The translations under genes were made by a program, and so were the position numbers. This document shows positions 1 through 7,239 of a stretch of 35,143 bases of DNA, piece after piece. The notes beneath the pieces were generated by a model, which had not been told where the DNA came from, did no database searches, and saw nothing but the letters and a program-made list of their open reading frames with translations. Within the stretch, counting starts at the first letter, position 1, and every line of letters starts with the position of its first letter. The stretch is from Gammaproteobacteria bacterium (GTDB taxonomy: Bacteria; Pseudomonadota; Gammaproteobacteria; Pseudomonadales; Pseudohongiellaceae): assembly GCA_030427065.1 (NCBI GenBank), contig JAUHWU010000021.1, positions 1 to 35,143 of the forward strand, read 5' to 3'.

Positions 1-285
<285 letters not shown>

Positions 286-309
286 ATAAATAATTGAATA
301 CAAGGCGTT

Positions 310-432
310 ATGATAAAAATAGGGCTTAAAAACAAGCCTGATCAAAACTCGAAAGGTGCTTGGAAGGTCAGGAATACAATTGCGTGCCGCTGGGCACCTG
401 GTCAGCTAGTTCGACTTACTGTGGACACCTGA
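310..432 (+). CDS. Possible 40-residue leader peptide (hypothetical)
   Basis: An ATG at 310 preceded by AAGG (302-305, four bases away) opens a 40-codon frame ending in TGA at 430-432, in the gap between tgt and yajC-secD-secF. The peptide is basic, has no membrane segment or signal peptide, and carries the string CRWAPGQ at about residues 26-32. I do not recognise a family. The frame coincides with nested inverted repeats, so coding potential may be accidental. The RWAPG string faintly recalls Arg-Ala-Pro-type ribosome arrest motifs, but a chain this short would still be inside the exit tunnel at that point, which argues against secretion sensing. Treat as a candidate only. Confidence 0.3.
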   Translation: MIKIGLKNKPDQNSKGAWKVRNTIACRWAPGQLVRLTVDT

Positions 433-450
433 CAAAGACTTGATAAGCAC
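356..450 (+). other. Nested inverted repeats, possible structured RNA upstream of yajC
   Basis: Three nested complementary pairs can be read: GTGCTT (356-361) with AAGCAC (445-450), GTCAGG (367-372) with CCTGAC (428-433), and an inner perfect hairpin GTGCC (384-388), loop GCTG, GGCAC (393-397). An alternative pair AGGTGC (354-359) with GCACCT (394-399) would compete with the inner hairpin. I recognise no known RNA family. If transcribed it would lie in read-through from tgt, upstream of the promoter predicted at 440-469. Confidence 0.35.
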
Positions 451-469
451 TAAAAACAAGCACTATAAA
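440..469 (+). promoter_or_regulatory. Sigma70-type promoter candidate for yajC-secD-secF
   Basis: TTGATA (440-445) and TATAAA (464-469) are separated by 18 bases, each one mismatch from consensus. The predicted start near 476 would give an 80-nt leader before yajC. This would allow yajC-secDF to be expressed apart from tgt. Confidence 0.5.
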
Positions 470-487
470 TTTACAGTATAAAAATAG

Positions 488-535
488 AACAGCAGATTGC
501 TGTTTTACCAACTAACACCGGGTTTTATAGCCCGG
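488..535 (+). promoter_or_regulatory. Two hairpins in the yajC leader
   Basis: AACAGCA (488-494) and TGCTGTT (498-504) form a perfect 7-bp stem with a 3-nt loop, and CCGGG (518-522) pairs with CCCGG (531-535). GGGTT (520-524) could instead pair with AACCC (541-545) next to the ribosome-binding GGGGA at 546-550, so the second stem has an alternative that reaches the translation start region. Confidence 0.4.
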
Positions 536-555
536 CATTTAACCCGGGGAATTTT

Positions 556-885
556 ATGGATTTCTTTATCAGTTCAGCTTATGCACAGGCGGAGGCGGGT
601 AGCCAGCCCTCAGGCATTTTCAATCTCATCTTTTTTGGTGGCTTTGCGCTGATTTTCTATTTTCTTATCTGGCGTCCACAGTCAAAACGAGCCAAAGAGC
701 AAAGAGAGCTTCTGACCAGTCTCAACAAGGGTGATGAAGTGATGACCAATGGTGGCTTGCTGGGCAAACTTGGCAAAGTAGATGATAACTATGTTGTCGT
801 TGAAATCGCGGAAAATGTGGAAGTGAAAATGCAGAAAGCTTCCGTCGCCGCCGTGTTGCCAAAAGGCACACTGAAGTCTATTTGA
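556..885 (+). CDS. yajC: Sec translocon accessory protein YajC
   Basis: YajC is a small inner-membrane protein that associates with SecD and SecF and the SecYEG channel. The 109-residue product matches the usual length of about 110. One membrane segment spans roughly residues 19-40 and ends in the family signature WRPQ, followed by a cytoplasmic domain with KGDEVMTNGG and GKLGKV, both typical of YajC. A GGGGA Shine-Dalgarno sequence lies 5 bases before the ATG. It heads the yajC-secD-secF cluster. Three imperfect 14-bp repeats lie in the 153-bp gap that follows. Confidence 0.96.
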   Translation: MDFFISSAYAQAEAGSQPSGIFNLIFFGGFALIFYFLIWRPQSKRAKEQRELLTSLNKGDEVMTNGGLLGKLGKVDDNYVVVEIAENVEVKMQKASVAAVLPKGTLKSI

Positions 886-923
886 TCAGATAGCTGGCCG
901 GATTTTTAACACGATTATCAGAA

Positions 924-965
924 CTCTGTTTTCCGAGCTCTGATTTCCGGTCTCTGTTTTCAGGG
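924..965 (+). repeat. Three imperfect 14-bp tandem repeats
   Basis: Units start at 924, 938 and 952 with an exact 14-bp period. Each begins CTCTG and continues TTTTC, ATTTC and TTTTC; the last four bases of each unit vary (CGAG, CGGT, AGGG). They lie between yajC and secD, on the transcribed strand. No function is evident. Confidence 0.7.
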
Positions 966-1038
966 CTGCAATCGTAATTTTTACATTAACTTACAAACTA
1001 ACTTTTATACCAACTATGAATAGCGCAGGAACATTCTT

Positions 1039-2949
1039 ATGCTGAATAAATATCCGCTCTGGAAAAACCTGCTCATCATTTTCATCGTGATGCTGGGTGC
1101 TATATATGCAGCCCCCAATTTCTATTCGCCGGACCCGGCAATTCAGATATCCCACGATAGCGGTATCGTCGATCAGAGTGCTCTGGACAGTGCGACTTTT
1201 GCGCTTGGTGCTGATGGCATAGAGTTTTTTGGTGAAGTGATTGAAGACGGCAATGCCATCATTCGATTACGTGATCCGGATATGCAAAGTCGTGCCCAGC
1301 AGTTGGTGAATCTGGCATTGCCGGATGAATATATTGTTGCGCTGAACATGGCGCCCAATACGCCGTCCTGGCTGGAATCACTTGGCGCAGGACCAATGAC
1401 CTATGGTCTTGATTTGCGTGGTGGTGTGCACTTTTTGATGGAGGTGGACCTTGATGCTGCAGTCAATAAACAGTTGACGGACTCCCTTGCCACCATGCGT
1501 ACCCTGTTTCGGGAAGAAGGCTTACGCTATCGTCCGCCGCTGGAAGTCGATGACAGCAACAGGATTGTCATACGCTTTACCTCAGCAGAAATTCGCAGTA
1601 AAGCCATTGAATTAATGCGTGATGAATTCCCTGACTTCCTTTTCCGTACCGCAGAAACCGGTGGCAATTACCTGCTTTACTACTCCATGAGCGACCTGTC
1701 CATGCTGCAATTGCAGGAATATGCCTTGCAGCAAAACCTGACAACCCTGCGTTCAAGAGTGGATGAGCTGGGTGTCAAGGAGCCTAAAGTTCAGCCCATG
1801 GGGAACAATCGAATTATTATCGAGCTGCCAGGTATCCAGGATACCACGCGCGCCAAGTCCCTGATCAGCGCTGTCGCGACTTTGCAACTGCACCTGGTTG
1901 CCCAACCTGGCGCGGCCACAGGTACTACGCTTGAATATCTGGACCCCGATGGACTGCCGCTAACAATAGAAAGGGATATTGTGCTGTCCGGTGAGAATAT
2001 TACCAATGCGCAATCTGCCTTTGACCCCCAAACCAGTCTGCCCCAGGTAAATCTTTCTTTTGATGCAGTTGGAGCAAGACAAATCAATGAAGCCAGTCGA
2101 GCCAATATAGGCCGTCGCCTTGCCATACTATTGATAGAAACCAAAACCCGTACTGTTACAGAACGTAATGCAGAGGGTGAACTTGAATCCCATTCAGAGC
2201 CTTATGTAGAGGAACGGGTAATCAGCGCGCCGGTAATGCAGTCAGCACTGGGCAGGCAGATTCGAATTACCGGACTGGAAGGTAATGAAGCCAATGACCT
2301 GGCCTTATTGATCAGGTCCGGAGCCCTGGCAGCTCCGATGTATTTCCTTGAAGAGTATGCCATAGGGCCAAGCCTGGGGCAGGAGAATATCACGCGTGGC
2401 CTGCTGTCGGTGCAAATTGGCCTGGGTCTTGTTCTTCTGTTTATGCTGGTCTACTACCGTGTTTGTGGTCTGGCTGCCAATATTGCACTGGGTGTTAACC
2501 TGCTTTGCCTGGTGGCACTGATGTCGATCATCGGTGGTACGCTCACCCTTCCCGGAATCGCCGGTATCGTATTGACAGTGGGTATGGCGGTTGACGCCAA
2601 TGTGCTGATTTTTGCCAGGATACGTGAAGAGCTGACAAGTGGTATGCCGGTTCAGAAGGCTATTGACGCTGGATTCGGCAGGGCTTTTATTACCATCTTT
2701 GATGCCAATATTACGACCTTTCTGGTGGCCATTATTCTTTATTCAATCGGCACCGGTCCGGTGAGAGGTTTTGCCGTAACCCTGTCTATCGGCATTATTA
2801 CGTCCATGTTTACAGCAATTATGGTGACCCGTGCCATGATCAATTTAATTTATGGTGGGCGTAATATAAAAACTATTTCCATAGGCACGACAATTACGCC
2901 AGCGCCAGCATCATTACCAGGTACTGAACCAAGTACAGATCCAGCATAA
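1039..2949 (+). CDS. secD: Protein translocase subunit SecD
   Basis: SecD, with SecF, uses the proton gradient to pull proteins through SecYEG and complete export into the periplasm. The 636-residue product is slightly longer than the E. coli protein (615). It shows an N-terminal membrane helix (about residues 8-28), the SecD signature YGLDLRGG at about residues 121-128, a long periplasmic region, and a C-terminal RND-type membrane domain with GMAVDANVLIFARIREE near residues 515-531, where the conserved Asp and Arg lie. The start ATG is preceded by CAGGA (1026-1030). A low-complexity Pro/Thr/Ser tail ends the protein. It is followed after 40 bp by secF. Confidence 0.97.
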   Translation: MLNKYPLWKNLLIIFIVMLGAIYAAPNFYSPDPAIQISHDSGIVDQSALDSATFALGADGIEFFGEVIEDGNAIIRLRDPDMQSRAQQLVNLALPDEYIVALNMAPNTPSWLESLGAGPMTYGLDLRGGVHFLMEVDLDAAVNKQLTDSLATMRTLFREEGLRYRPPLEVDDSNRIVIRFTSAEIRSKAIELMRDEFPDFLFRTAETGGNYLLYYSMSDLSMLQLQEYALQQNLTTLRSRVDELGVKEPKVQPMGNNRIIIELPGIQDTTRAKSLISAVATLQLHLVAQPGAATGTTLEYLDPDGLPLTIERDIVLSGENITNAQSAFDPQTSLPQVNLSFDAVGARQINEASRANIGRRLAILLIETKTRTVTERNAEGELESHSEPYVEERVISAPVMQSALGRQIRITGLEGNEANDLALLIRSGALAAPMYFLEEYAIGPSLGQENITRGLLSVQIGLGLVLLFMLVYYRVCGLAANIALGVNLLCLVALMSIIGGTLTLPGIAGIVLTVGMAVDANVLIFARIREELTSGMPVQKAIDAGFGRAFITIFDANITTFLVAIILYSIGTGPVRGFAVTLSIGIITSMFTAIMVTRAMINLIYGGRNIKTISIGTTITPAPASLPGTEPSTDPA

Positions 2950-2989
2950 TAAATTCTGTTGAGTTAATACAGGCAAGAGTTGAATAGAT

Positions 2990-3934
2990 ATGAGTGAAAT
3001 GAAAGTTATTGATTTCATGAAATGGAGAACACCTACCACGGTATTCTCTGCTGTGCTGATACTGGTGTCGCTTGGCTCCCTGATCGTGAATGGTATGCAA
3101 TTTGGCATGGATTTCACCGGAGGTACCCAGATCCAGGTCTCTTACTCAGAGCCTCAGGATCTGGAAGAAATTCGCGGCCTTATCAGTGAAATCGGCTTTC
3201 AGAATTCCGAAGTGGTTAATTTCAGAACAGACCGCGATGTCCAGATTCGTATCCAGGATACCGCTTCCGCAGATGTTGATCAGAGAGAGGCAGCCCAGGC
3301 AACAGATATTGTGCTGGAGGCATTGAGTGCCAATACCACAGCAGAAATCGAGGTTCTTGGAACCGGTTTTATCGGTTCGCAAGTAGGGGAAGAGCTGCGC
3401 GAGCAGGGCGGTCTTGGCATGCTGGTAGCGTTAATCATGATCATGATTTATATCTCCATCCGCTTCCAGTTCAAATTCGCGGTAGGGGCTGTTGCGGCTC
3501 TGGCCCATGATGTGATTATTACCCTGGGGTTCTTTTCCCTGTTTCATATAGATTTTGATCTTACCGTCATGGCTGCCGTGCTAGCGGTCATTGGTTATTC
3601 GCTCAATGACACGATTGTAGTGTCGGATCGTATCAGGGAAAATTTCCGTCTGTTGCGAAAAACAGAGCCGGTGGACCTGATCAATATCTCCATAACCCAG
3701 ACGTTCAGCAGAACCATTATTACTTCGTTAACAACCTTGCTGGTTTTGCTTGCGCTGTTTATTTTTGGCGGTGAAATGATTCATGGCTTTGCTACAGCGT
3801 TGATCGTCGGTGTTTTAATTGGTACCTATTCATCAGTGTATGTCGCAGCGGAAGTCCTTCTTTATATGCACATTACGAAAGAAGATTTGATGCCGCCGGT
3901 TAAAGAAGGCGAGGAAGCCGATTTAATGCCCTGA
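2990..3934 (+). CDS. secF: Protein translocase subunit SecF
   Basis: SecF is the partner of SecD in proton-driven protein export. The 314-residue length fits (E. coli 323). The order is: first membrane helix (about residues 16-36), the signature FGMDFTGG at the start of the periplasmic domain, then five C-terminal helices containing GYSLNDTIVVSDRIRENFR, the SecF version of the RND proton-relay motif. The last residues are acidic (EGEEADLMP). The gene is co-directional with secD and 47 bp upstream of an oxygenase gene. Confidence 0.97.
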   Translation: MSEMKVIDFMKWRTPTTVFSAVLILVSLGSLIVNGMQFGMDFTGGTQIQVSYSEPQDLEEIRGLISEIGFQNSEVVNFRTDRDVQIRIQDTASADVDQREAAQATDIVLEALSANTTAEIEVLGTGFIGSQVGEELREQGGLGMLVALIMIMIYISIRFQFKFAVGAVAALAHDVIITLGFFSLFHIDFDLTVMAAVLAVIGYSLNDTIVVSDRIRENFRLLRKTEPVDLINISITQTFSRTIITSLTTLLVLLALFIFGGEMIHGFATALIVGVLIGTYSSVYVAAEVLLYMHITKEDLMPPVKEGEEADLMP

Positions 3935-3981
3935 ATGAAAAGGGTGCTGTGACGATATAATCAGGATATTGATAACTAGCT

Positions 3982-4605
3982 ATGCTGGAACTGTATGATA
4001 TTTTTCCTAAAACCATTGCATTAGCCCAGTTGCGAACACTGACGCCATCTCTTATAAGTGAAGCCATTGCGTTGTTGGATGAAACTGAACTGGTGGAGTT
4101 GGGCTCAGACGGGGCCTATACAAAAGAACAGCAGCTTCTTGAACACCCTCTGTTTCATGCAGTTAAAGAAGAATTACTTGCTCTTTGTATGGAGTTTAGC
4201 CAGGCCTGGGGACATGAAGTCGAGGATATCGGGATATGCAACTCCTGGGGCAACGTTGTCAGCTTGAATCAGTCTATCCGCTATCACCGGCATGACAATA
4301 GTTACATCAGCGGGTCTTTTTACCTGACTGAAGGATCCAAGTTCAATCTACTCAATAATTTAACCAGTGACCTGTTCAGCATCGTGCCTAAAATAAGACA
4401 TGATGCTCCCCATAAACGTTCTTTTGAGGCACTGGATATAGACCCCAAGCCGGGAAAAGTTATCATTTTTCCATCAGGTATGTATCACAGTGTAGTTGCT
4501 TCAACGCAGGAGAAAAAACGCTATTCGATAGCGTTTAATGCCATTCCTTTGGGAGAGGTCGGCAAGCCTACCAGCTTGATGGACGTTCAGTTATCGAGAG
4601 CCTGA
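3982..4605 (+). CDS. Putative 2-oxoglutarate/Fe(II)-dependent oxygenase
   Basis: This 207-residue protein looks like a double-stranded beta-helix oxygenase of the 2OG-Fe(II) type. Visible elements are YHRHDNSYISGSFYL at about residues 101-115 (likely first iron ligands), GKVIIFPSGMYHSVV with H169 (likely distal histidine), and KRYSIAFN about ten residues later (arginine expected to bind 2-oxoglutarate). The substrate is unknown. It has no signal peptide or membrane segment, so it is probably cytoplasmic. It follows secF by 47 bp on the same strand and converges on suhB with a 13-bp gap. I do not know this gene as a standard member of the sec cluster. Family call fairly sure, function unknown; exact ligand assignment is inferred. 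Confidence 0.7.
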   Translation: MLELYDIFPKTIALAQLRTLTPSLISEAIALLDETELVELGSDGAYTKEQQLLEHPLFHAVKEELLALCMEFSQAWGHEVEDIGICNSWGNVVSLNQSIRYHRHDNSYISGSFYLTEGSKFNLLNNLTSDLFSIVPKIRHDAPHKRSFEALDIDPKPGKVIIFPSGMYHSVVASTQEKKRYSIAFNAIPLGEVGKPTSLMDVQLSRA

Positions 4606-4618
4606 ACTCAACCCCGTT

Positions 4619-5407
4619 TTATGTTTGACTGCCTGCTTTTGAGATCAGTCTTAGCCAATCCTTGAAGCACCGATTATTACTGAATACCAGGCTTTCGCTT
4701 TCCATGCAGTCAGGATTTCCCTTTGTATCACTGATAAGTCCCCCGGCTTCCCGAACAATCAGAATCCCTGCCGCGACATCCCATAAATTCATTCCCGACA
4801 TCCAGCCTGCATCGGTGCGCCCGGCGGCCAGGTAGGCCAGGTCCAGGGCAGCGGAGCCACTCATACGAATTGCCCCCACAAGGCCTTTCATTGCAGTCTG
4901 GATCTGCAGCAGGTTTTCATAATGCTTGAGGCCGGCACAACTCATACTCACCGTTGCACCTTCAAAGGACTGTCTTTTAGTAACGCGAATCCGCTGGTCA
5001 TTGAGACGGGCACCGCTTCCTCTGGTGGCGGTAAATTCTTCATTCTTGATCGGATCCACAATGAGGGCATGCTCAATTTTACCCTGCTTGATGCAGGCCA
5101 TTGAGATACAAAAATGGGGAAATCCGTTAATAAAATTACGCGTGCCATCTATGGGATCAATTACCCAGATGGTGTCTTTATCCTTGCCTTCTATTGTTCC
5201 GCATTCTTCTCCCATAAAGCTGTGATCGGGGTAGGCTTTGCGTAACTGCTCGATAATAATTTCTTCAACTTTGACATCAATATCAGTGACAAAGTCATTA
5301 TGGCCTTTTTCTGAAATCTGAAGACGATCAGGTCGATCCCATGCCTGAAGGATTAAATCGGATGCTTCGCGTGCGGCCTTGAGACCGATATTAATAGTGG
5401 CATTCAT
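4619..5407 (-). CDS. suhB: Inositol-1-monophosphatase family protein SuhB
   Basis: SuhB is a Mg-dependent inositol monophosphatase that in enterobacteria also acts in rRNA transcription antitermination with the Nus factors. The 262-residue product has the family metal sites: EE at 67-68, WVIDPIDGTRNF (Asp84, Asp87), and WDVAAGILIVREAGG near the C-terminus, plus GSAALDLAYLAAG. I chose the ATG at 5405-5407 (MNATINIGLKAAREAS), which matches the N-terminus of SuhB; the frame extends upstream to 5536 but that part is unlike the family. Divergent from trmJ as in E. coli and Pseudomonas. Confidence 0.95.
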   Translation of the reverse strand: MNATINIGLKAAREASDLILQAWDRPDRLQISEKGHNDFVTDIDVKVEEIIIEQLRKAYPDHSFMGEECGTIEGKDKDTIWVIDPIDGTRNFINGFPHFCISMACIKQGKIEHALIVDPIKNEEFTATRGSGARLNDQRIRVTKRQSFEGATVSMSCAGLKHYENLLQIQTAMKGLVGAIRMSGSAALDLAYLAAGRTDAGWMSGMNLWDVAAGILIVREAGGLISDTKGNPDCMESESLVFSNNRCFKDWLRLISKAGSQT

Positions 5408-5491
5408 GATTGTGAGAGGGCCAGGACCCGGCGGTAGAAATTGGAGCGCATGATAGCAAAAGAAGTGAAATAAGTAGAGGAGCTTTCTGCT

Positions 5492-5497
5492 ATTATA
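5492..5497 (-). promoter_or_regulatory. Candidate -10 element for suhB
   Basis: Reading the minus strand, TATAAT occurs at 5497-5492, 85 bases before the suhB ATG. The -35 region is not recognisable. On the plus strand the same bases contain TATTAT (5491-5496), which could serve trmJ, so the two divergent genes may share overlapping promoters. Confidence 0.4.
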
Positions 5498-5548
5498 TCG
5501 CGCCGCTGGGCACAGGATTAAAGTCGCATTAAACAACTAAAGGAAGCA

Positions 5549-6364
5549 GTGGTGGATTTATCACGCATACGCATAGTCCTTGTACAAACAACCCATCCCG
5601 GGAACATAGGTGCAGCCGCCAGGGCCATGAAAAACATGGGCCTGAAAAAGCTGGTTCTGGTAAGACCCAGAGATTTTCCCTCAGGCGTTGCTCTTGGCAG
5701 GGCAGCTTCGGCACTGGATATTCTTGATAATGCCGGGGTGGTCGATAGTCTGGATGAGGCTATCGCTGATTGTGGTCTTGTCATTGGTACCAGCGCCCGT
5801 TCCCGCAGTATTCCATGGCCCATGGTTGAGCCAGAAGACTGTGCTGAAAAACTGGTTGTTGCCAGTAATCAGAATGATGTGGCCCTGGTGTTTGGTCGCG
5901 AAGACCGGGGACTGAGCAATGACGAACTCCAGTTGTGCCATTTCCACGTTCAGATCCCTGCCAACGAAGAGTATCCCTCTCTTAATGTCGCCGCGGCAGT
6001 CATGTTGCTTTGCTACGAGATCAGAAAGGCAGTGCTGAGGGCTACAGCTGAGGCGCCGTCAGAGAGTACCGGCTCGGGTAATCTGGCAGATCCGGGTAAA
6101 ACACAAGGGATCGACGATCCAATCTATGAAATTTGGGATCAACCTCTGGCCACCGTAGCTGATCTTGAGGGTTATCTGAAACATCTGGAAAAAGTGCTGG
6201 TCAGGCTGGAGTTTCATGATCCGGAAAACCCTAGACAGTTGATGTCCAGGCTACGTCGACTGTATTCGCGGATTCGCCCTGATACTATGGAAATCAATAT
6301 CTTACGTGGCGTTTTGGCATCTACTGAATACCAGCTGGACAAGAAAGACAGTCAAAAAAGCTAA
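5549..6364 (+). CDS. trmJ: tRNA (cytidine/uridine-32-2'-O)-methyltransferase TrmJ
   Basis: TrmJ 2'-O-methylates position 32 in the anticodon loop of several tRNAs with SAM. The SPOUT (SpoU) fold motifs are all visible: HPGNIGAAARAMKNMGL near residues 16-32, VFGREDRGLSNDEL in the middle, and YPSLNVAAAVMLLCYEI forming the knot. At 271 residues it is longer than E. coli TrmJ (246); the extra sequence is a polar linker (SESTGSGNLADPG) before the C-terminal helical part. The start is GTG at 5549 (a second GTG at 5552 is possible), with AAGGAAG at 5540-5546. The gene precedes iscR as in E. coli; no cysE lies between them, unlike in Pseudomonas. Confidence 0.93.
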   Translation: MVDLSRIRIVLVQTTHPGNIGAAARAMKNMGLKKLVLVRPRDFPSGVALGRAASALDILDNAGVVDSLDEAIADCGLVIGTSARSRSIPWPMVEPEDCAEKLVVASNQNDVALVFGREDRGLSNDELQLCHFHVQIPANEEYPSLNVAAAVMLLCYEIRKAVLRATAEAPSESTGSGNLADPGKTQGIDDPIYEIWDQPLATVADLEGYLKHLEKVLVRLEFHDPENPRQLMSRLRRLYSRIRPDTMEINILRGVLASTEYQLDKKDSQKS

Positions 6365-6372
6365 CCCTCAAC

Positions 6373-6397
6373 TTACCTGACTAAATTACTCTGATAT
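6373..6397 (+). promoter_or_regulatory. IscR type-1-like binding site, upstream copy
   Basis: Aligned by eye to the E. coli type-1 consensus (ATASYYGACT, then five R/W/Y positions, then AGTCRRSTAT), 21 of 25 positions agree, including CCTGACTAAATTA at 6376-6388. It abuts the second site with no gap. Type-1 sites are bound by [2Fe-2S]-IscR, so autorepression of the isc operon is inferred. Confidence 0.6.
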
Positions 6398-6422
6398 ATA
6401 CTTGACTGATTTGCTAGGTTTT
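6398..6422 (+). promoter_or_regulatory. IscR type-1-like binding site, promoter-overlapping copy
   Basis: By-eye alignment to the type-1 consensus gives 20 of 25 matches, with a perfect first half (ATACTTGACTGATTT, 6398-6412). The TTGACT inside it is also the -35 hexamer, so bound IscR would block RNA polymerase. Tandem type-1 sites are also known in the E. coli iscR promoter. Confidence 0.62.
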
Positions 6423-6430
6423 TGCATAAT
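6402..6430 (+). promoter_or_regulatory. iscR operon promoter
   Basis: TTGACT (6402-6407) and CATAAT (6425-6430) are spaced by exactly 17 bases, each one mismatch from sigma70 consensus. Transcription should start near 6437, leaving a leader of about 175 nt before iscR. Confidence 0.7.
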
Positions 6431-6449
6431 GGCCCTTCTTTAGACCGCT

Positions 6450-6519
6450 GCGCAAGGTAGAAAAATAGTTCAACTACTGCGCTATAAAAGTCGCTAGATT
6501 TCATTATTTTGCTAATGAA
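6450..6519 (+). promoter_or_regulatory. Two hairpins in the iscR leader
   Basis: First: GCGCA (6450-6454) plus GTAG (6457-6460) pair with CTAC (6474-6477) plus TGCGC (6478-6482), nine pairs with a 2-nt bulge. Second: TTCATTA (6500-6506) pairs perfectly with TAATGAA (6513-6519) around a 6-nt loop. Neither is followed by a U-run, so these are not terminators. Confidence 0.4.
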
Positions 6520-6612
6520 TGGAAGATGTCTACAACAGACAAGACAGAGCTGAATAGTTTAGCGAATGTAAAGGTTCAAAGGGCAAAACTGGTAAATCAA
6601 AGGTAAAACACC

Positions 6613-7167
6613 ATGAGACTCACAACCAAGGGCCGATATGCAGTAACTGCGATGCTGGACCTGAGCATAAATGCCAAGAAGGGACCTGTTACACTAAGTG
6701 ATATTTCCAAGCGTCAGGATATTTCCCTGTCATACCTGGAACAGTTATTTTCCAAGCTTCGCAAACGTGACCTGGTAAGCAGTGTGCGGGGGCCAGGTGG
6801 CGGTTATATGCTGGGCCGGGAAGGTTCTGAAATTGATGTGGCAGAGATTATTGATGCGGTTAGTGAGTCCCTCGACTCTACCAAGTGCCAGGGCAAAGGT
6901 GATTGTCGGGGCGGAGAGATCTGTCTTACCCATCATCTTTGGGAAGACCTCAGCAAGCAGATACATAAATTCCTCAGCAACATTAGTCTGGCAGACCTGG
7001 TTTCCAAACGGGAAATAGAAGAGATATCTCGCAATCAACACGAGCGTGCAAGCCAGATGCAGGCTTCTGCTCAGGATACCAGTCATGATTCAGAGCAGAG
7101 CGAAAGGCAGAACGAAAAAATAGCCACTATCAGCAATCTTGAATTGATAGCTGCCAGCTCTCGATAG
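6613..7167 (+). CDS. iscR: Fe-S cluster assembly regulator IscR
   Basis: IscR is an Rrf2-family DNA-binding regulator that senses cluster supply by carrying a [2Fe-2S] cluster. The N-terminal winged helix ([37 protein letters not shown]) is nearly identical to E. coli. The ligands C92, C98, C104 and H107 fall at exactly the E. coli positions, in [17 protein letters not shown]. At 184 residues it is about 20 longer than E. coli IscR because of a polar, Gln/Ser-rich tail. It heads the isc operon, and two type-1-like sites upstream suggest it represses its own operon when loaded with a cluster. Confidence 0.97.
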   Translation: MRLTTKGRYAVTAMLDLSINAKKGPVTLSDISKRQDISLSYLEQLFSKLRKRDLVSSVRGPGGGYMLGREGSEIDVAEIIDAVSESLDSTKCQGKGDCRGGEICLTHHLWEDLSKQIHKFLSNISLADLVSKREIEEISRNQHERASQMQASAQDTSHDSEQSERQNEKIATISNLELIAASSR

Positions 7168-7239
7168 GCACTATCACGTGAGCTGATTTTCCATAAAAGT
7201 ATTCACAAAAAACACATATAAGCAGTATTGGAGAAAGTA

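Noticed and set aside
401-420. tRNA-like T-loop (GTTCGACT)
   Set aside because: The flanking bases do not form a T-arm stem, and no acceptor or anticodon arm could be drawn.
488-506. Intrinsic terminator before yajC
   Set aside because: Stem is AT-rich with only four following T residues counting those in the stem, and it lies downstream of the predicted promoter; called a leader hairpin instead.
5408-5536. 43-residue N-terminal extension of suhB
   Set aside because: It covers the divergent promoter region and has no counterpart in SuhB; the ATG at 5407 matches the family start.
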